Below, piece by piece: positions 1 through 10,851 of a stretch of DNA of 64,000 nucleotides. Numbering within the stretch: the first letter of the stretch is position 1; every line of letters starts with the position of its first letter. The notes under the pieces are model-generated. The model was not told the DNA's origin and did not search any database. It saw only the letters and a list, made by a program, of their open reading frames with translations. This stretch comes from Buchnera aphidicola (Pseudoregma panicola) (GTDB taxonomy: Bacteria > Pseudomonadota > Gammaproteobacteria > Enterobacterales > Enterobacteriaceae), in the NCBI RefSeq assembly GCF_039376655.1, contig NZ_CP135000.1, positions 124,001 to 188,000 on the forward strand, given 5' to 3'. The translations under genes were made by a program, and so were the position numbers.

Positions 1-639
1 AAATGGTATAAAAATATTTCTAAAAATAATGATACTGGTACAAAACTAATGGGTTTTTCTGGAAAAGTAAAAAAACCAGGTATTTGGGAATTACCGTTTG
101 GTATAACATCTAGAGAAATATTAGAAGATTATGCAGGTGGAATGCAAGATGGATATAAACTAAAAGCTTGGTTTCCAGGAGGAGCTGGAACAGGAATATT
201 AATTGAACATTATTTAGATATATCAATGGATTTCAATAGTCTCAGTTTAGTTGGAAGTAGATTAGGAACTGGAATTTGCATAGCTGTAGACGATAAAATT
301 AATATAGTATCTTTATTATTAAATATAGAAATTTTTTTTTCTAGAGAATCCTGTGGATGGTGTACTCCATGTAGAGAAGGTCTTCCATGGTCTGTTAAAA
401 TATTAAAAGATTTAAAAAATAAGAAAGGTAGAATAGGTGATATTGAAATATTAGAAGAAATATGCAAAAATTTAAGTGTTGGAAAAACTTTTTGTGCTTT
501 TGCTCCAGGCGCGATAAGTCCTTTATATAATGCTATTAAATATTTTAGAAAAGAGTTTGAAGATGGAATAAATTTTAATTTACCTGTTGTTAAAAATAAA
601 ATCTCTGGAATTCAGTCAAATAATTTAAATAATATATAA
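1..639 (+). CDS. nuoF: NADH-quinone oxidoreductase subunit F (NuoF), 3' part only
   Basis: C-terminal 212 residues of the NADH- and FMN-binding subunit of complex I, which takes electrons from NADH in the peripheral arm. The frame is open from base 1, so the 5' half lies outside the window. Visible: a glycine-rich FPGGAGTG stretch, and the C-terminal iron-sulfur motif [11 protein letters not shown] followed about 40 residues later by the fourth cysteine in GKTFCAF, together the four ligands of the N3 [4Fe-4S] cluster. It is the first gene of the nuoFGHIJKLMN run, 36 bp before nuoG. Nothing suggests decay. An internal ATG at 49 could be mistaken for a start but lies inside a conserved region. 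Confidence 0.97.
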   Translation, partial: KWYKNISKNNDTGTKLMGFSGKVKKPGIWELPFGITSREILEDYAGGMQDGYKLKAWFPGGAGTGILIEHYLDISMDFNSLSLVGSRLGTGICIAVDDKINIVSLLLNIEIFFSRESCGWCTPCREGLPWSVKILKDLKNKKGRIGDIEILEEICKNLSVGKTFCAFAPGAISPLYNAIKYFRKEFEDGINFNLPVVKNKISGIQSNNLNNI

Positions 640-675
640 ATTTAATTTTAATATTTTTTTTGGACATAAAATATA

Positions 676-3393
676 ATGGTTACAATATTAATAGATAAAA
701 ATAGATATGAAGTAGATTTATCAAAAAATATATTAGAAAATTGTCTTGAAAATAATGTTAATATTCCATATTTTTGTTGGCACCCTTCTTTAGGCAGTGC
801 TGGATCTTGTAGACAATGTGCTGTAAAACATAAATTTATAGATTTTAATGGAATTATACAAACTAGAATAATAATGTCATGTATGTCTAAACCTGAAAAA
901 AATATGGAAATTTATGTAAATAATGATGATGAAATAAATAAATTTAGAAAAAGTATTATTGAATTATTAATGATTCATCACCCTCATGATTGTCCTATAT
1001 GCCCAGAAGGAGGAAATTGTCATTTACAAGATATGACAGTTCTTTCTAATCATAATAATAGAAGGTATAGATATAAAAAAAGAATATATAAAAGTCAGTA
1101 TTTAGGAAAATTTATATCTCATGAAATGAATAGATGTATTTCTTGTTATAGATGTGTTAGATTTTATAAAGATTATGCTGATGGAAAAGATTTTGATGTA
1201 TATGGTTTGTCTAACAATCTTTATTTTGGTAGAGTTGAAGATGGCAATTTAGAAAGTGAACATTCTGGTAATTTGATAGAAATTTGTCCAACTGGAGTTT
1301 TTACTGATAAATTGCATAATAAAAATTATAGTAGAAAAGTTGATATGAGTCATACACCTAGTATATGCAATTTTTGTAGTGTAGGTTGTAATATCATTGG
1401 AAGTGAAAGATTAGGTATACTTAGAAAAATAGAAAATAGATATCATGGTGATATTAATGGTCATTTTATTTGTGATTTAGGAAGATTTGGTTATCATGTT
1501 TTAAATAAAAAAAATATTCCATTATATCCGTTTATGTTAAAAAAAAATAAAAGATTAAAATTAAGTAAAAATCAAGCAATTAAAGAAGCTAAAAATATTT
1601 TAAAAAAATCAAAAAAAATATTAGGAATAGGTTCTTATAGATCTAATATAGAAAATAATTTTTCTTTATTAAATTTTGTAGGAAATAAAAATTTTTCTAA
1701 TGGTATGATGGAGAATGAAAGTAAATGTAATAATATTATAGTAAATTTTTTAAAAAAAAATTGTACTAATATACCTACATTAAAAGAAATAGAAAATTAT
1801 GATGCTGCAATAATTATAGGACAAGATATTACTATTACAGCTCCTAGAATGTCTTTATCCATTAGGCAATCTGTAAAAAATCAAATTAACAATAAAAATT
1901 TTAATTTTAAAAAAATATGTAATTTTTTAAAAATTTCTAGTAAAAATAAAATTTTTAATAAAAATAATAGTTCTACTTTTATATTAAGTAATGATTCTAC
2001 TAAATTAGATGATATTTCTAAAATAAATTATTATAGTAATTATGAAGACCAATCTAAATTTTTATTTTTTTTAGATAAAATTATTAATAATGAGAAAATA
2101 AAAAAATGTGATTTTTTTATTTCTTTAAAAGAAAAAATTTTATATATTGCTAAAATATTAACTATATGTAAAAAACCTTTAATAATATTAAGTTTTTATG
2201 ACCACAATTTAAATTTATTAAAATCTTGTATAAATTTAATAGATTCTTTAACAAAAGTTAATCCTAATTTAGGAAGTGTTTTTTTGACTTCAGGTTCTAA
2301 TAGTATAAGTACTTCTATTATGAGTAATATTTCATTAGAAAAAATATTGAAAATAGCATGTAAAGAGAAAAATATTTCTATAATTTTAATGGAAAATGAT
2401 TTATATAGATTAATATCAAAAAATATTATAAAAAAAATTTTTAAAAAAAATAATAAAATAATAGTATTAGATCATATAAATACAAATAGTATGAAAAATT
2501 TTAATTTATCATTACCTACTAGTAGTTTTTTAGAAAGTACTGGTACTATAGTTAATTATGAAGCTAGATCTCAAAAATATTTTAAAGTGTTTGATAAAAA
2601 ACATGATAATAAATTGTCTAATAGAATGGACAGTTGGAAATGGATAAGTAAAATATATTATAAAATTAATAAAAAAAAATCTAAATGTAATAGTTTGGAT
2701 GGAATAATAAATTTATGTTTAAAAAAAATTCCTTATTTTGAAGGAATACAAAATTCTTCTCCTAGATCTAATTTTAGAATAATTGGACAAAAAATACCTA
2801 GATATGCTAATAGAGCCAGTGGAAGAACAATATTAAGAAATAATAAAAAAGATTTTAAAAAAGATGTTATATATGATTCAGATACTATGTTTTCTATGTC
2901 TATGGAAGGATATAAAAATTTTAATAATAAAATTAGTCATATACCTTTTGTATGGAGTCCTGGAACTAATTCTTCTCAAGCATGGAATAATATTTCTAAA
3001 GAAAATTTTTTTTCTGGAAAAAAATTATTTACATTTGTAAAAAAGAAAAATATAAAACGAAACAAAATATCTTTTTGTAAAAATTTTAACAAGAAAGAAA
3101 TAATTGTAACTAGACATAATTATTTGTTTTCATGTGATGAAATATCACAATTTTATGAGACTTTTATAAAAGAAAATGATTTTATACCAGGTTTTATAAA
3201 TTTAAAATATGCAAATTTTTTAAAATTGAAAAAAGGTAATATATTATTATTTAGATTTAATTCTAGAAATTTTAAAATTATAATATATTTTTCAAAATTT
3301 TTAAAACATGGTTATATTTCTTTACCAATAGGATCATTTGAAATTCCATTATTTTTAAATGGTTATAAGATAAAAAAATTTAAAATAATATAA
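676..3393 (+). CDS. nuoG: NADH-quinone oxidoreductase subunit G (NuoG)
   Basis: Large iron-sulfur subunit of the complex I peripheral arm, which passes electrons from NuoF towards NuoB/I. It has 905 residues, close to the E. coli protein. The N-terminal [2Fe-2S] ferredoxin-like domain has C34, C45, C48 and C69. A His-Cys rich segment (HHPHDCPICPEGGNCHLQD) follows at about 100, then a CISCYRC cluster motif. The extra N7-type motif CNFCSVGC is at about 230, with its fourth cysteine in FICDLG. The C-terminal two thirds is the molybdopterin-oxidoreductase-like fold, here lysine- and asparagine-rich and poorly conserved, as expected for a structural region in an AT-biased genome. It sits between nuoF and nuoH in the usual operon order. 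Confidence 0.97.
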   Translation: MVTILIDKNRYEVDLSKNILENCLENNVNIPYFCWHPSLGSAGSCRQCAVKHKFIDFNGIIQTRIIMSCMSKPEKNMEIYVNNDDEINKFRKSIIELLMIHHPHDCPICPEGGNCHLQDMTVLSNHNNRRYRYKKRIYKSQYLGKFISHEMNRCISCYRCVRFYKDYADGKDFDVYGLSNNLYFGRVEDGNLESEHSGNLIEICPTGVFTDKLHNKNYSRKVDMSHTPSICNFCSVGCNIIGSERLGILRKIENRYHGDINGHFICDLGRFGYHVLNKKNIPLYPFMLKKNKRLKLSKNQAIKEAKNILKKSKKILGIGSYRSNIENNFSLLNFVGNKNFSNGMMENESKCNNIIVNFLKKNCTNIPTLKEIENYDAAIIIGQDITITAPRMSLSIRQSVKNQINNKNFNFKKICNFLKISSKNKIFNKNNSSTFILSNDSTKLDDISKINYYSNYEDQSKFLFFLDKIINNEKIKKCDFFISLKEKILYIAKILTICKKPLIILSFYDHNLNLLKSCINLIDSLTKVNPNLGSVFLTSGSNSISTSIMSNISLEKILKIACKEKNISIILMENDLYRLISKNIIKKIFKKNNKIIVLDHINTNSMKNFNLSLPTSSFLESTGTIVNYEARSQKYFKVFDKKHDNKLSNRMDSWKWISKIYYKINKKKSKCNSLDGIINLCLKKIPYFEGIQNSSPRSNFRIIGQKIPRYANRASGRTILRNNKKDFKKDVIYDSDTMFSMSMEGYKNFNNKISHIPFVWSPGTNSSQAWNNISKENFFSGKKLFTFVKKKNIKRNKISFCKNFNKKEIIVTRHNYLFSCDEISQFYETFIKENDFIPGFINLKYANFLKLKKGNILLFRFNSRNFKIIIYFSKFLKHGYISLPIGSFEIPLFLNGYKIKKFKII

Positions 3394-3421
3394 ATTTATT
3401 AATTAAGAAACAAAAAATATT

Positions 3422-4372
3422 ATGAATATTTTATTAAATTTTATAAGTGCTTTTTCTTTTGTTATTTTAATAACTACGCTTGGGGCTTTTTTAAGTATAT
3501 TAGAAAGAAAATTTTTAGCTATACTGCAAAATAGATGTGGTCCTAATAGAGTTGGTTGGTTTGGTAGTTTACAAATTTTAGCTGATATGATAAAAATATT
3601 TTTTAAAGAAGATTGGATACCTCCATTTAGTAAAAAATTTATATTTTTTATATCTCCAATAGTTGCATTTTGTATATCTTTGTTTATGTTTTTTATTATT
3701 CCTTTTAATAATAAATGTAATATATTAAAAATAGATATAGGAATATTATTTTTTTTAATGCTAGTAAGTTTAACTATGTACTCTACTATTTTATCTGGAT
3801 TATCTAGTGGAAATAAATATTCTTTATTAGGATCTATAAGATCTATTTCTCAAACTATAAGTTATGAAATTTTTTTAGGAATATCATTAATGTCTATAAT
3901 TATAAAATCTGATTCATGTAACATTAATGATATTATAATAAGTCAAAGACATATTTGGAACATTGTTCCTCAATTTTTAAATTTTTTAGTTTTTTTTATA
4001 GCTAGTTTAGCAATATGTCATAGACATCCTTTTGATCAACCTGAATCTGAGCAAGAAATATCTGATGGATATCATATAGAATATTCTGGAATGAAGTTTG
4101 GAATGTTTTTTATTGCTGAATATATATCAATTTTTTCTATTTCAGCATTTATTTCATGCATTTTTTTTGGTGGTTATTTAGGAATTAATAATTTTCCTTT
4201 ATCTTGTATGATTTTAAAAACTTTTATTTTAGTATGTTTATTTATATTAATAAGGGCATCTATTCCTAGACCTCGTTATGATAAAATAATTTCTTTTGGA
4301 TGGAAATTTTGTTTTCCAATTTCATTGTTAAATTTATTTGGTACTGCATTTTTTGTTTTAATATATAATTAA
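3422..4372 (+). CDS. nuoH: NADH-quinone oxidoreductase subunit H (NuoH)
   Basis: Membrane subunit of complex I that forms the quinone-binding chamber at the junction of the two arms. It has 316 residues with about eight hydrophobic segments. Family signatures include [15 protein letters not shown] near residue 35, the loop [14 protein letters not shown], then [14 protein letters not shown], and RPRYD near the C-terminus. These acidic and basic loop residues couple quinone reduction to proton movement in the family. It starts 28 bp after nuoG and ends 11 bp before nuoI, where the AAAGGAAAA before the nuoI start acts as the Shine-Dalgarno. Confidence 0.97.
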   Translation: MNILLNFISAFSFVILITTLGAFLSILERKFLAILQNRCGPNRVGWFGSLQILADMIKIFFKEDWIPPFSKKFIFFISPIVAFCISLFMFFIIPFNNKCNILKIDIGILFFLMLVSLTMYSTILSGLSSGNKYSLLGSIRSISQTISYEIFLGISLMSIIIKSDSCNINDIIISQRHIWNIVPQFLNFLVFFIASLAICHRHPFDQPESEQEISDGYHIEYSGMKFGMFFIAEYISIFSISAFISCIFFGGYLGINNFPLSCMILKTFILVCLFILIRASIPRPRYDKIISFGWKFCFPISLLNLFGTAFFVLIYN

Positions 4373-4383
4373 AAGGAAAATTT

Positions 4384-4929
4384 ATGTTATTTTTAAAAAG
4401 TATTTTATATGGATTTTTTTCTCAAATAAGAAGTATTTTTTTTACTTTTATAAATATTTTTTATAAAAGTGAAACTGTTATGTATCCAGAAGAAAAAACT
4501 AAACTATTTCCTAGATACAGGGGAAGAATAGTTTTAACTAAAGACAAAAATGGAGAAGATAGATGCGTTGCTTGTAATCTTTGCGCTTCAGTATGTCCTT
4601 CTAGTTGCATAGTTTTACAACAAAAAAAAAATAAAAATGGTAGAAATTATCCAAAATTTTTTAAAATAGATTTTTCTAGATGTATTTTTTGTGGTTTGTG
4701 TGAAGAAGCTTGCCCTACTGCAGCAATACAACTTTTGCCAGATTTTGAATTATCTGATTACAAAAAAAAAGATTTAATATATGAAAAAGAAGATTTAATA
4801 ATTTCTAATCAAGGAAAATATTTAGACTATGATTTTTACTCAGTTTCTGGAGTTAAAACAAAAAATAAAAATTTTTCTAAAAAAAATAAACTTGTTGATC
4901 ATGTAGATACAAAAAAAATATTACCTTAA
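4384..4929 (+). CDS. nuoI: NADH-quinone oxidoreductase subunit I (NuoI)
   Basis: Ferredoxin-like subunit of the complex I peripheral arm carrying two [4Fe-4S] clusters (N6a, N6b). It has 181 residues, matching E. coli. The two CxxCxxCxxxCP motifs are intact: C61, C64, C67, C71 and C100, C103, C106, C110. The N-terminal helix (first 30 residues) is hydrophobic and amphipathic and rests on the membrane domain in the family. It lies within the nuo operon, between nuoH and nuoJ. Confidence 0.97.
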   Translation: MLFLKSILYGFFSQIRSIFFTFINIFYKSETVMYPEEKTKLFPRYRGRIVLTKDKNGEDRCVACNLCASVCPSSCIVLQQKKNKNGRNYPKFFKIDFSRCIFCGLCEEACPTAAIQLLPDFELSDYKKKDLIYEKEDLIISNQGKYLDYDFYSVSGVKTKNKNFSKKNKLVDHVDTKKILP

Positions 4930-4949
4930 TTAAAATTAGGAACTTAAAT

Positions 4950-5450
4950 ATGCAATTTATATTTTTTTTATCTAGTTTAACTTTGTTAATTTCTATATTA
5001 TTTATAATTTTTATAAATGATTTATTATATTCAGCATTATTATTAATAGTTTCATTTTTATCTACTTCTATAATATTTTTTTTATTGGGTTCATGTTTGG
5101 CTGGATTTCTTCAAGTAATTATTTATTCTGGGGCAATTTTATTATTATTTGTTTTTATAATAATGATAATTAATAAAAAAGATAATTTTTTTATAATTGA
5201 TTTGGATATAAAGAAATTTTTTGAATTTTTTTTATTTTTTTTAATTTCTAGCATTTTTTTTGTAGATATAACATATTTAGTTTTAAAACATTTGAATATT
5301 ACACAATTTTATAAAGAAGTTGATATGAAAAGAGTTGGTAAAATTTTATTTTCAGATTATTTTTTTATAGTTGAATTATCTTCTATGTTGTTATTAGAAT
5401 CATTAATTATATCTTTTTATATCAATAAAGATTATAAAGATATTAAATAA
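4950..5450 (+). CDS. nuoJ: NADH-quinone oxidoreductase subunit J (NuoJ)
   Basis: Membrane subunit of the complex I proton-pumping arm, 166 residues, somewhat shorter than the E. coli protein (about 184). About five hydrophobic segments are visible. The segment around GAILLLFVFIIMI corresponds to the conserved helix that contains the pi-bulge in this family. Identity rests on operon position between nuoI and nuoK plus this segment; the C-terminal third is poorly conserved. Confidence 0.93.
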   Translation: MQFIFFLSSLTLLISILFIIFINDLLYSALLLIVSFLSTSIIFFLLGSCLAGFLQVIIYSGAILLLFVFIIMIINKKDNFFIIDLDIKKFFEFFLFFLISSIFFVDITYLVLKHLNITQFYKEVDMKRVGKILFSDYFFIVELSSMLLLESLIISFYINKDYKDIK

Positions 5451-5474
5451 TATATTTTAATATAAGGGATAGTT

Positions 5475-5777
5475 ATGATATCTATATTTTATTGTTTTAT
5501 TTTATCTGTGTTAATTTTTTCATTAGGAGTTTTTATTTTTTTTATAAAAAATAATCTTTTTTTAATGTTAATAGGTTTAGAAATTATGTTAAACGCATGT
5601 TTATTACTTTTTATAGTTTCTGGAAATTATTGGAATGATGCAAATGGTCAGATAATTTATATATTTATAATTACTTCTTCTGCAGCAGAAGTTTGCGTTA
5701 GTTTATCACTATTATTAAAATTTTATAAAATTAATAATACATTAAATATAAATTTATTAAGTGAGTTAAAAAAATGA
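5475..5777 (+). CDS. nuoK: NADH-quinone oxidoreductase subunit K (NuoK)
   Basis: Small three-helix membrane subunit of complex I, 100 residues as in E. coli. The two membrane-buried glutamates important for proton transfer are present, in LIGLEIMLNA and in SSAAEVCV. The stop codon overlaps the nuoL start by 4 bp (ATGA at 5774-5777), a sign of translational coupling. Confidence 0.97.
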   Translation: MISIFYCFILSVLIFSLGVFIFFIKNNLFLMLIGLEIMLNACLLLFIVSGNYWNDANGQIIYIFIITSSAAEVCVSLSLLLKFYKINNTLNINLLSELKK

Positions 5778-7612
5778 GTATTATTCTTTCTACAATTTTC
5801 TTTCCTTTAATAGGATTTTTTTTATTAACTATTTTAAAAGATTTTTTAAATAAAAAAATTTTATTTTTTATAGGTTTATTTACTTTATTTATATCATTTT
5901 TAACTAGTTTATTTAGTTTTTATTATTTTTATAAATTTAAAAAAGCATTTTTTGTTTTTAACATTTGGAACTTAATATCAATAGATAACTTTAAATTTAA
6001 TATTAGTTTTTTATTAGATGAACTCTCTTTATCTATGTTAATTATGATAACTGGTATAGGAGTATTAATATATTTTTTTTCTTATTGGTATATGTATTTA
6101 GAAGAAGAAATTATAAAATTTTTTTCTTATATAAATTTATTTATATCAAGTATGTCAATTTTAGTTTTATCTGATAACTTCTTATTAACTTATTTTGGAT
6201 GGGAAAGTGTAGGTATTTGTTCTTATTTATTAGTAAGTTTTTATAATGAAAATATTAAAAATATTTTTTATTCTATGAAATCTTTTTTAATATCTAAAAT
6301 AAGTGATATATTTTTTTTAATATCTATACTTCTAATATATCATTGTTTTAATACTTTTAATATACATGAAATATCAAATTTTTTAATTTCAGAAAAAGTT
6401 CACAAAAATTTATTTTTAATAAAATTAATTTGTATATTTTTATTATTATCATCTATATCAAAATCTGCTCAGTTTCCATTTCACACATGGCTTCCATGTG
6501 CTATGGTAGGACCAACACCTGCTTCAGCTCTAATACATTCAGCTACTATGGTTACTGCTGGTGTATATTTAATATCTAGATCTAAAGATATTTTTTTAGT
6601 ATATGATCAAATATTTTATTTAATATGTTGTGTAAGTTCTTTTTCTATTATTTTAGGAAGTATGTCTTCTATATTTAATAAAAATATAAAAAAAATATTA
6701 GCATATTCTACTATAAGTCAAATAGGATATATGTTTTTATCTATAGGAGTAAAGTCTTGGTCTTGTGCTATATTTCATTTAATAAGTCATGCAATTTTTA
6801 AATCTTTAATATTTATATCTACTTGTTATATTGTTTTATATAATAAAAATGAACAAAATATATTTAAAATGAATTTTATTAAAAAAAAAAATTCTTTAGT
6901 ATATTTTTCTTTTTTAATAGGTTTACTATCCTTAATGTCATTTCCAATAATAAGCTTAGGTTTTTATAGTAAAGGAGAAATTTTATTTAAAATATTAGAA
7001 TCAAAAAATTATTTTTTCTTTTTTACAGCATTTTTAGGATCAATTTTTACTACTATTTATTCATATAGATTAATGTTTTATATATTATTTTCAAAAAAAA
7101 ATTATTTTAAAAAAAAATTATATGAAAATTTTTTTCATGATATTCCAACATTAATTTTAATGTTTTTTTCTACTTTTTTAGGTATTTTCATAATTCCTAA
7201 TTTATCAAGTTTTTTTTCTGAACATTTTAAAATAAATAATTTTTATATTATTTTAGAATTTTTATTTAGTTTTTTTGTTTCATTTACAATGTTAATTTAT
7301 TATTTATTAATTAAAAAAAAATTTTTTTTAAAAAAATTATATTTTTTAAAATGTTTACATAATTGTTTAGAAAAAATTTTTAAACAAGATTTATATTTTA
7401 AAAATTTTTATTCTAAATTAGAAAATTTATATAATTTCTTTTCTTACTTTTTATATAAAGACATTTTTAAATTTTTTATTAAATTTATTTTCTATATTGT
7501 AAGATTTATTAATAAATTAATTTTAAAATTTCATTCAGGAAATTTAAAGTTATATATATTAACATTTTTTTTAGTGTCAACTTCATTTTATACATTAATA
7601 ATATTTATATAG
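5774..7612 (+). CDS. nuoL: NADH-quinone oxidoreductase subunit L (NuoL)
   Basis: Largest antiporter-like, proton-pumping subunit of complex I, 612 residues, essentially the E. coli length. It has about 14 core helices plus the long C-terminal lateral helix. Signatures: FGWESVGICSYLL with the conserved glutamate, SKSAQFPFHTWLP with the key lysine, and GPTPASALIHSATMVTAGV. The C-terminal part is extremely Phe/Leu/Lys-rich. It overlaps nuoK by 4 bp; a 101-bp spacer follows before nuoM. Confidence 0.97.
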   Translation: MSIILSTIFFPLIGFFLLTILKDFLNKKILFFIGLFTLFISFLTSLFSFYYFYKFKKAFFVFNIWNLISIDNFKFNISFLLDELSLSMLIMITGIGVLIYFFSYWYMYLEEEIIKFFSYINLFISSMSILVLSDNFLLTYFGWESVGICSYLLVSFYNENIKNIFYSMKSFLISKISDIFFLISILLIYHCFNTFNIHEISNFLISEKVHKNLFLIKLICIFLLLSSISKSAQFPFHTWLPCAMVGPTPASALIHSATMVTAGVYLISRSKDIFLVYDQIFYLICCVSSFSIILGSMSSIFNKNIKKILAYSTISQIGYMFLSIGVKSWSCAIFHLISHAIFKSLIFISTCYIVLYNKNEQNIFKMNFIKKKNSLVYFSFLIGLLSLMSFPIISLGFYSKGEILFKILESKNYFFFFTAFLGSIFTTIYSYRLMFYILFSKKNYFKKKLYENFFHDIPTLILMFFSTFLGIFIIPNLSSFFSEHFKINNFYIILEFLFSFFVSFTMLIYYLLIKKKFFLKKLYFLKCLHNCLEKIFKQDLYFKNFYSKLENLYNFFSYFLYKDIFKFFIKFIFYIVRFINKLILKFHSGNLKLYILTFFLVSTSFYTLIIFI

Positions 7613-7713
7613 AATTTAGTAATTTTTAAATTAATTTTTATTTTGTTTTATTTTAATTTATTTATAATTTTAAATTTTTAAAATTTATTATTATTTTTTA
7701 TAAGGTAAAAAAT

Positions 7714-9207
7714 ATGCTTTCTTTTCTTATTATTATTCCATTTTTAGGAGGGATAATTTCATGGTTTTCTCAAAAATTTAGTAATAAATTACCTAGATTT
7801 TTTGCCATAACTTCTATTATATTAATATTTTTTATAAATTGTTTATTTTTTTTAAATAATGTTTTTGAAAAATTTTTGTTTTTTAATAAAAATTTATTTA
7901 ATAACAGTTTTTCTATATTGTGTATACATAAATTAGGAATTAATTTTAGTCTTTATAATGATAGATTTTCTTTATATATGATATTTTTAACAGTTTTATT
8001 AGGAATGTTTGTTATAATATTTTCATATAATGAAAATTATAAAAATCCTGGTGCGTTTTATTTAAATATATTATTTTTGATTTCTAGCATAATAGGATCT
8101 TTATTATCTACTAATTTATTTTTTTTCTTTATATTTTTAGAAATAATGATTTTTCCTATTTGCTTTTTAAATATTTTTTGGGGTAAAAATAAAATTAAAA
8201 AAAAAAATAATATAAATTATATAAAAAATTTTTTTATACATAGTCAAATTTCTTCAGCAATTTTGTTTTTTTCTATTTTGATGTTAGTAAATTATTATCA
8301 TTCTATTAATGGAATTTGGACGTTTGAATTCAATTTACTAAAAAAAGTTTTTTTAAATAGAAATTTTATAGAAAATTTAATTTTATATGGATTATTATTA
8401 TCTTTTATTATAAAAATTCCATTAATACCATTTCATACTTGGCTTCCTAATATGACTTTATATTCTCCAAAAGGAAATTCTGTAGATTTAATAGGTTTTT
8501 TATCTAAAGTTGGAATATATGGATTATTAAGATTTTTTGTTCCTATTTCTGGAAATATATTTTATAAAATTCAAATTTTTATGATTTTTCTAGGAATAAT
8601 AAATGTTTTTTATGGTGCTTTTATGGCTAGTGTAAAAAATAATTTAAAACACATATTATCATATATTAATATTTCACATTCTGGAATAATATTATTATCT
8701 ATTTTTAATTTTAATAATTTATCTTATGAAGGATTATTGCTATATATTATTTCTAGCACTATTTCTTCTTCTGTACTTTTTGTCTTGTCTGATAAAATAT
8801 ATAATGAACTTAATACTTATAATTTAAAAAAAATGGGTGGTTTGTGGAAAGTTTTAAATTTTATTCCTGGTTTTTTTCTATTTTTTTCTTTATCTAATTT
8901 TGGTCTTCCTGGTACTGGAAATTTTATAAGTGAAATATTAATTTTTATGGGTTTTTTTTTATCTTTTCCTAAAATATCTATATTTTTTACATTTAGTTTA
9001 ATATTTTTTGCATTTTGTTCACTAAAAATGTTTCATAGAATTTTTTATGGAAATTCAAAAAATTGTTTAAAAAATTTTGATTTAAATGTTTTTGAAATAT
9101 TATTGATTTCATTTTTTATATTTTTATTAATTTTAATAGGATTGTTTCCAAACTTTGTATTTTATAAGTTCAATTTTTTAAATATTTTTTCAATCAATAT
9201 TTCTTAA
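7714..9207 (+). CDS. nuoM: NADH-quinone oxidoreductase subunit M (NuoM)
   Basis: Antiporter-like proton-pumping subunit of complex I, 497 residues (E. coli about 509). Conserved features include the buried glutamate in IFLEIMIFPI, the lysine in IKIPLIPFHTWLPN, and SAVL-type helices. A TAAGG Shine-Dalgarno precedes the ATG. The gene sits 101 bp after nuoL and 27 bp before the nuoN start chosen here. Confidence 0.97.
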   Translation: MLSFLIIIPFLGGIISWFSQKFSNKLPRFFAITSIILIFFINCLFFLNNVFEKFLFFNKNLFNNSFSILCIHKLGINFSLYNDRFSLYMIFLTVLLGMFVIIFSYNENYKNPGAFYLNILFLISSIIGSLLSTNLFFFFIFLEIMIFPICFLNIFWGKNKIKKKNNINYIKNFFIHSQISSAILFFSILMLVNYYHSINGIWTFEFNLLKKVFLNRNFIENLILYGLLLSFIIKIPLIPFHTWLPNMTLYSPKGNSVDLIGFLSKVGIYGLLRFFVPISGNIFYKIQIFMIFLGIINVFYGAFMASVKNNLKHILSYINISHSGIILLSIFNFNNLSYEGLLLYIISSTISSSVLFVLSDKIYNELNTYNLKKMGGLWKVLNFIPGFFLFFSLSNFGLPGTGNFISEILIFMGFFLSFPKISIFFTFSLIFFAFCSLKMFHRIFYGNSKNCLKNFDLNVFEILLISFFIFLLILIGLFPNFVFYKFNFLNIFSINIS

Positions 9208-9221
9208 ATTTATTAAAAAAT

Positions 9222-9225
9222 GAGG
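9222..9225 (+). promoter_or_regulatory. Ribosome binding site of nuoN (decides the start)
   Basis: GAGG nine bases before ATG 9235. It overlaps the alternative upstream ATG at 9220, which makes that upstream codon an unlikely start. Confidence 0.6.
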
Positions 9226-9234
9226 AATTTTTAT

Positions 9235-10695
9235 ATGTTGTCTATATTTCAAAAATATATGGAATTCTTTCCATTTATAATAATAATGTGTAGTATTTCT
9301 TTTGGTATGTTTTATATTATATTTAAAAGAAATAATTTAGTTATGTTTTTAAATTCTTTTTTAGGAATATTTTTAACAATTTATTATTTATTATTTTTTA
9401 AAGATAAGCTTTTACATAAAATTAACTTTTTTTTTCATTTTGACAAATTTTCTATTTTTTTTTCTTTATTAATATTAATTATTATGTTAATAACTTCTAT
9501 ATTCGCATATTTTTGTTTAGACAAAAAAAAGTTATATATTGAAGAATATTATATACTATTATTATTATTTTTATTGGGAAGTATTTCTTTAAGTTTTTCT
9601 AAACAAGTTTCTTTATTTTTTATAAGTATAGAAATAATTACATTATCTACAATTGGTTTAGTTTATTTTTTTAATGACAATAAAAAATCTATAGAAGCTT
9701 CTTTAAAATATATGATATTTTCCAGTTTTAGTTCTATTTTTATGTTATTTGGAATAGGAATTATTTATTTTATAACTGGTAGTTTAAAATATGAAAATTT
9801 ATATTTAATTATAAATAAATTTGATATTTATAAACAAACAGCAGTTTTTTTAGGAATATCAATAATATTATTTAGTATTTTTTTTAAAATGTCTTTATTT
9901 CCATTTCATTTTGTTTTTCCAGACATTTATCAAGTTTCTAGTCCTTTATATTTAATGTGCTTTTCAACCGTAAACAAACTTTCTTTTTTTAGTTTTTTAA
10001 TATATTTTTTTTCTTCTACGTTAATATTAAAAATAAATTTTTTTTATAATTTAGTTCAAATATTTTCATTATTATCTATTTTAATAGGAAATTTATTAGC
10101 TTTATTTCAGAATAATGTTAAAAGATTGTTAGGATACGCTTCTATAAGTCAAGTTGGATACTTAATGATTTCAGTTTTAAGTTTGAATAAATTTGAATTT
10201 TCTATACAAAATATATTTTTTTACTTTTTGAATTATGTTATTTGCAACATATGCATATTTGGAACATTTGCTATATTAAAAAGTGGTTATATTTATAGAG
10301 AAATAGATAATAATTTTTTTAAAAAAAATATTTTTTCTAATATGTTTCATACATATCCTTTATTATCAATTTCTTTATTTATAGTGTTTTTTTCTACAGC
10401 TGGAATTCCTCCTACTGTTGGTTTTTTAAATAAATTATATATACTTTCTTATGCAATACATAACAATTTTTGGATTTTAATGTTTTGTATAATTTTTAGT
10501 AGTATATTTGGAACATATTTATATTTTAAAATAATAGTTAGTTTTTATAATGAAATAAAAGATATAAAAATGAATAGACATAGATTTTTTTTTATTGAAA
10601 ATATATTAGAAATTTTTATTTTTATTATGTCAACTACTTTATTATTATATAATTTTTTATTTTATAATTTTTTTAATAAAGTATTATTTTTATAA
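9235..10695 (+). CDS. nuoN: NADH-quinone oxidoreductase subunit N (NuoN)
   Basis: Third antiporter-like membrane subunit of complex I, last gene of the nuo operon. It has 486 residues, close to E. coli (about 485). Key lysine in FFKMSLFPFHF, and GYASISQVGYLM as in other NuoN proteins. An upstream in-frame ATG at 9220 would add five residues, but the GAGG inside that region (9222-9225) is well placed as the Shine-Dalgarno for ATG 9235, which I prefer. A hairpin terminator shared with the convergent prs gene follows at 10781. Confidence 0.95.
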   Translation: MLSIFQKYMEFFPFIIIMCSISFGMFYIIFKRNNLVMFLNSFLGIFLTIYYLLFFKDKLLHKINFFFHFDKFSIFFSLLILIIMLITSIFAYFCLDKKKLYIEEYYILLLLFLLGSISLSFSKQVSLFFISIEIITLSTIGLVYFFNDNKKSIEASLKYMIFSSFSSIFMLFGIGIIYFITGSLKYENLYLIINKFDIYKQTAVFLGISIILFSIFFKMSLFPFHFVFPDIYQVSSPLYLMCFSTVNKLSFFSFLIYFFSSTLILKINFFYNLVQIFSLLSILIGNLLALFQNNVKRLLGYASISQVGYLMISVLSLNKFEFSIQNIFFYFLNYVICNICIFGTFAILKSGYIYREIDNNFFKKNIFSNMFHTYPLLSISLFIVFFSTAGIPPTVGFLNKLYILSYAIHNNFWILMFCIIFSSIFGTYLYFKIIVSFYNEIKDIKMNRHRFFFIENILEIFIFIMSTTLLLYNFLFYNFFNKVLFL

Positions 10696-10780
10696 AAATT
10701 TTATAAAAAATATTTTTTAATATATTTTGTTATAATAATATTTTTAAAATACAATTTTATAAATATATTTTTTTAAAAAA

Positions 10781-10808
10781 AAAGACAAAGAAAAAATACT
10801 TTGTCTTT
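10781..10808. terminator. Bidirectional hairpin terminator between nuoN and prs
   Basis: Inverted repeat AAAGACAAAG / CTTTGTCTTT (10 bp) around an 8-base A-rich loop, with A tracts on the left and T tracts on the right. It lies between two convergent genes and can serve both. Confidence 0.75.
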
Positions 10809-10851
10809 ATTATTTTTTTATAAAATTTTATTTTTATGATTTTTTATATTT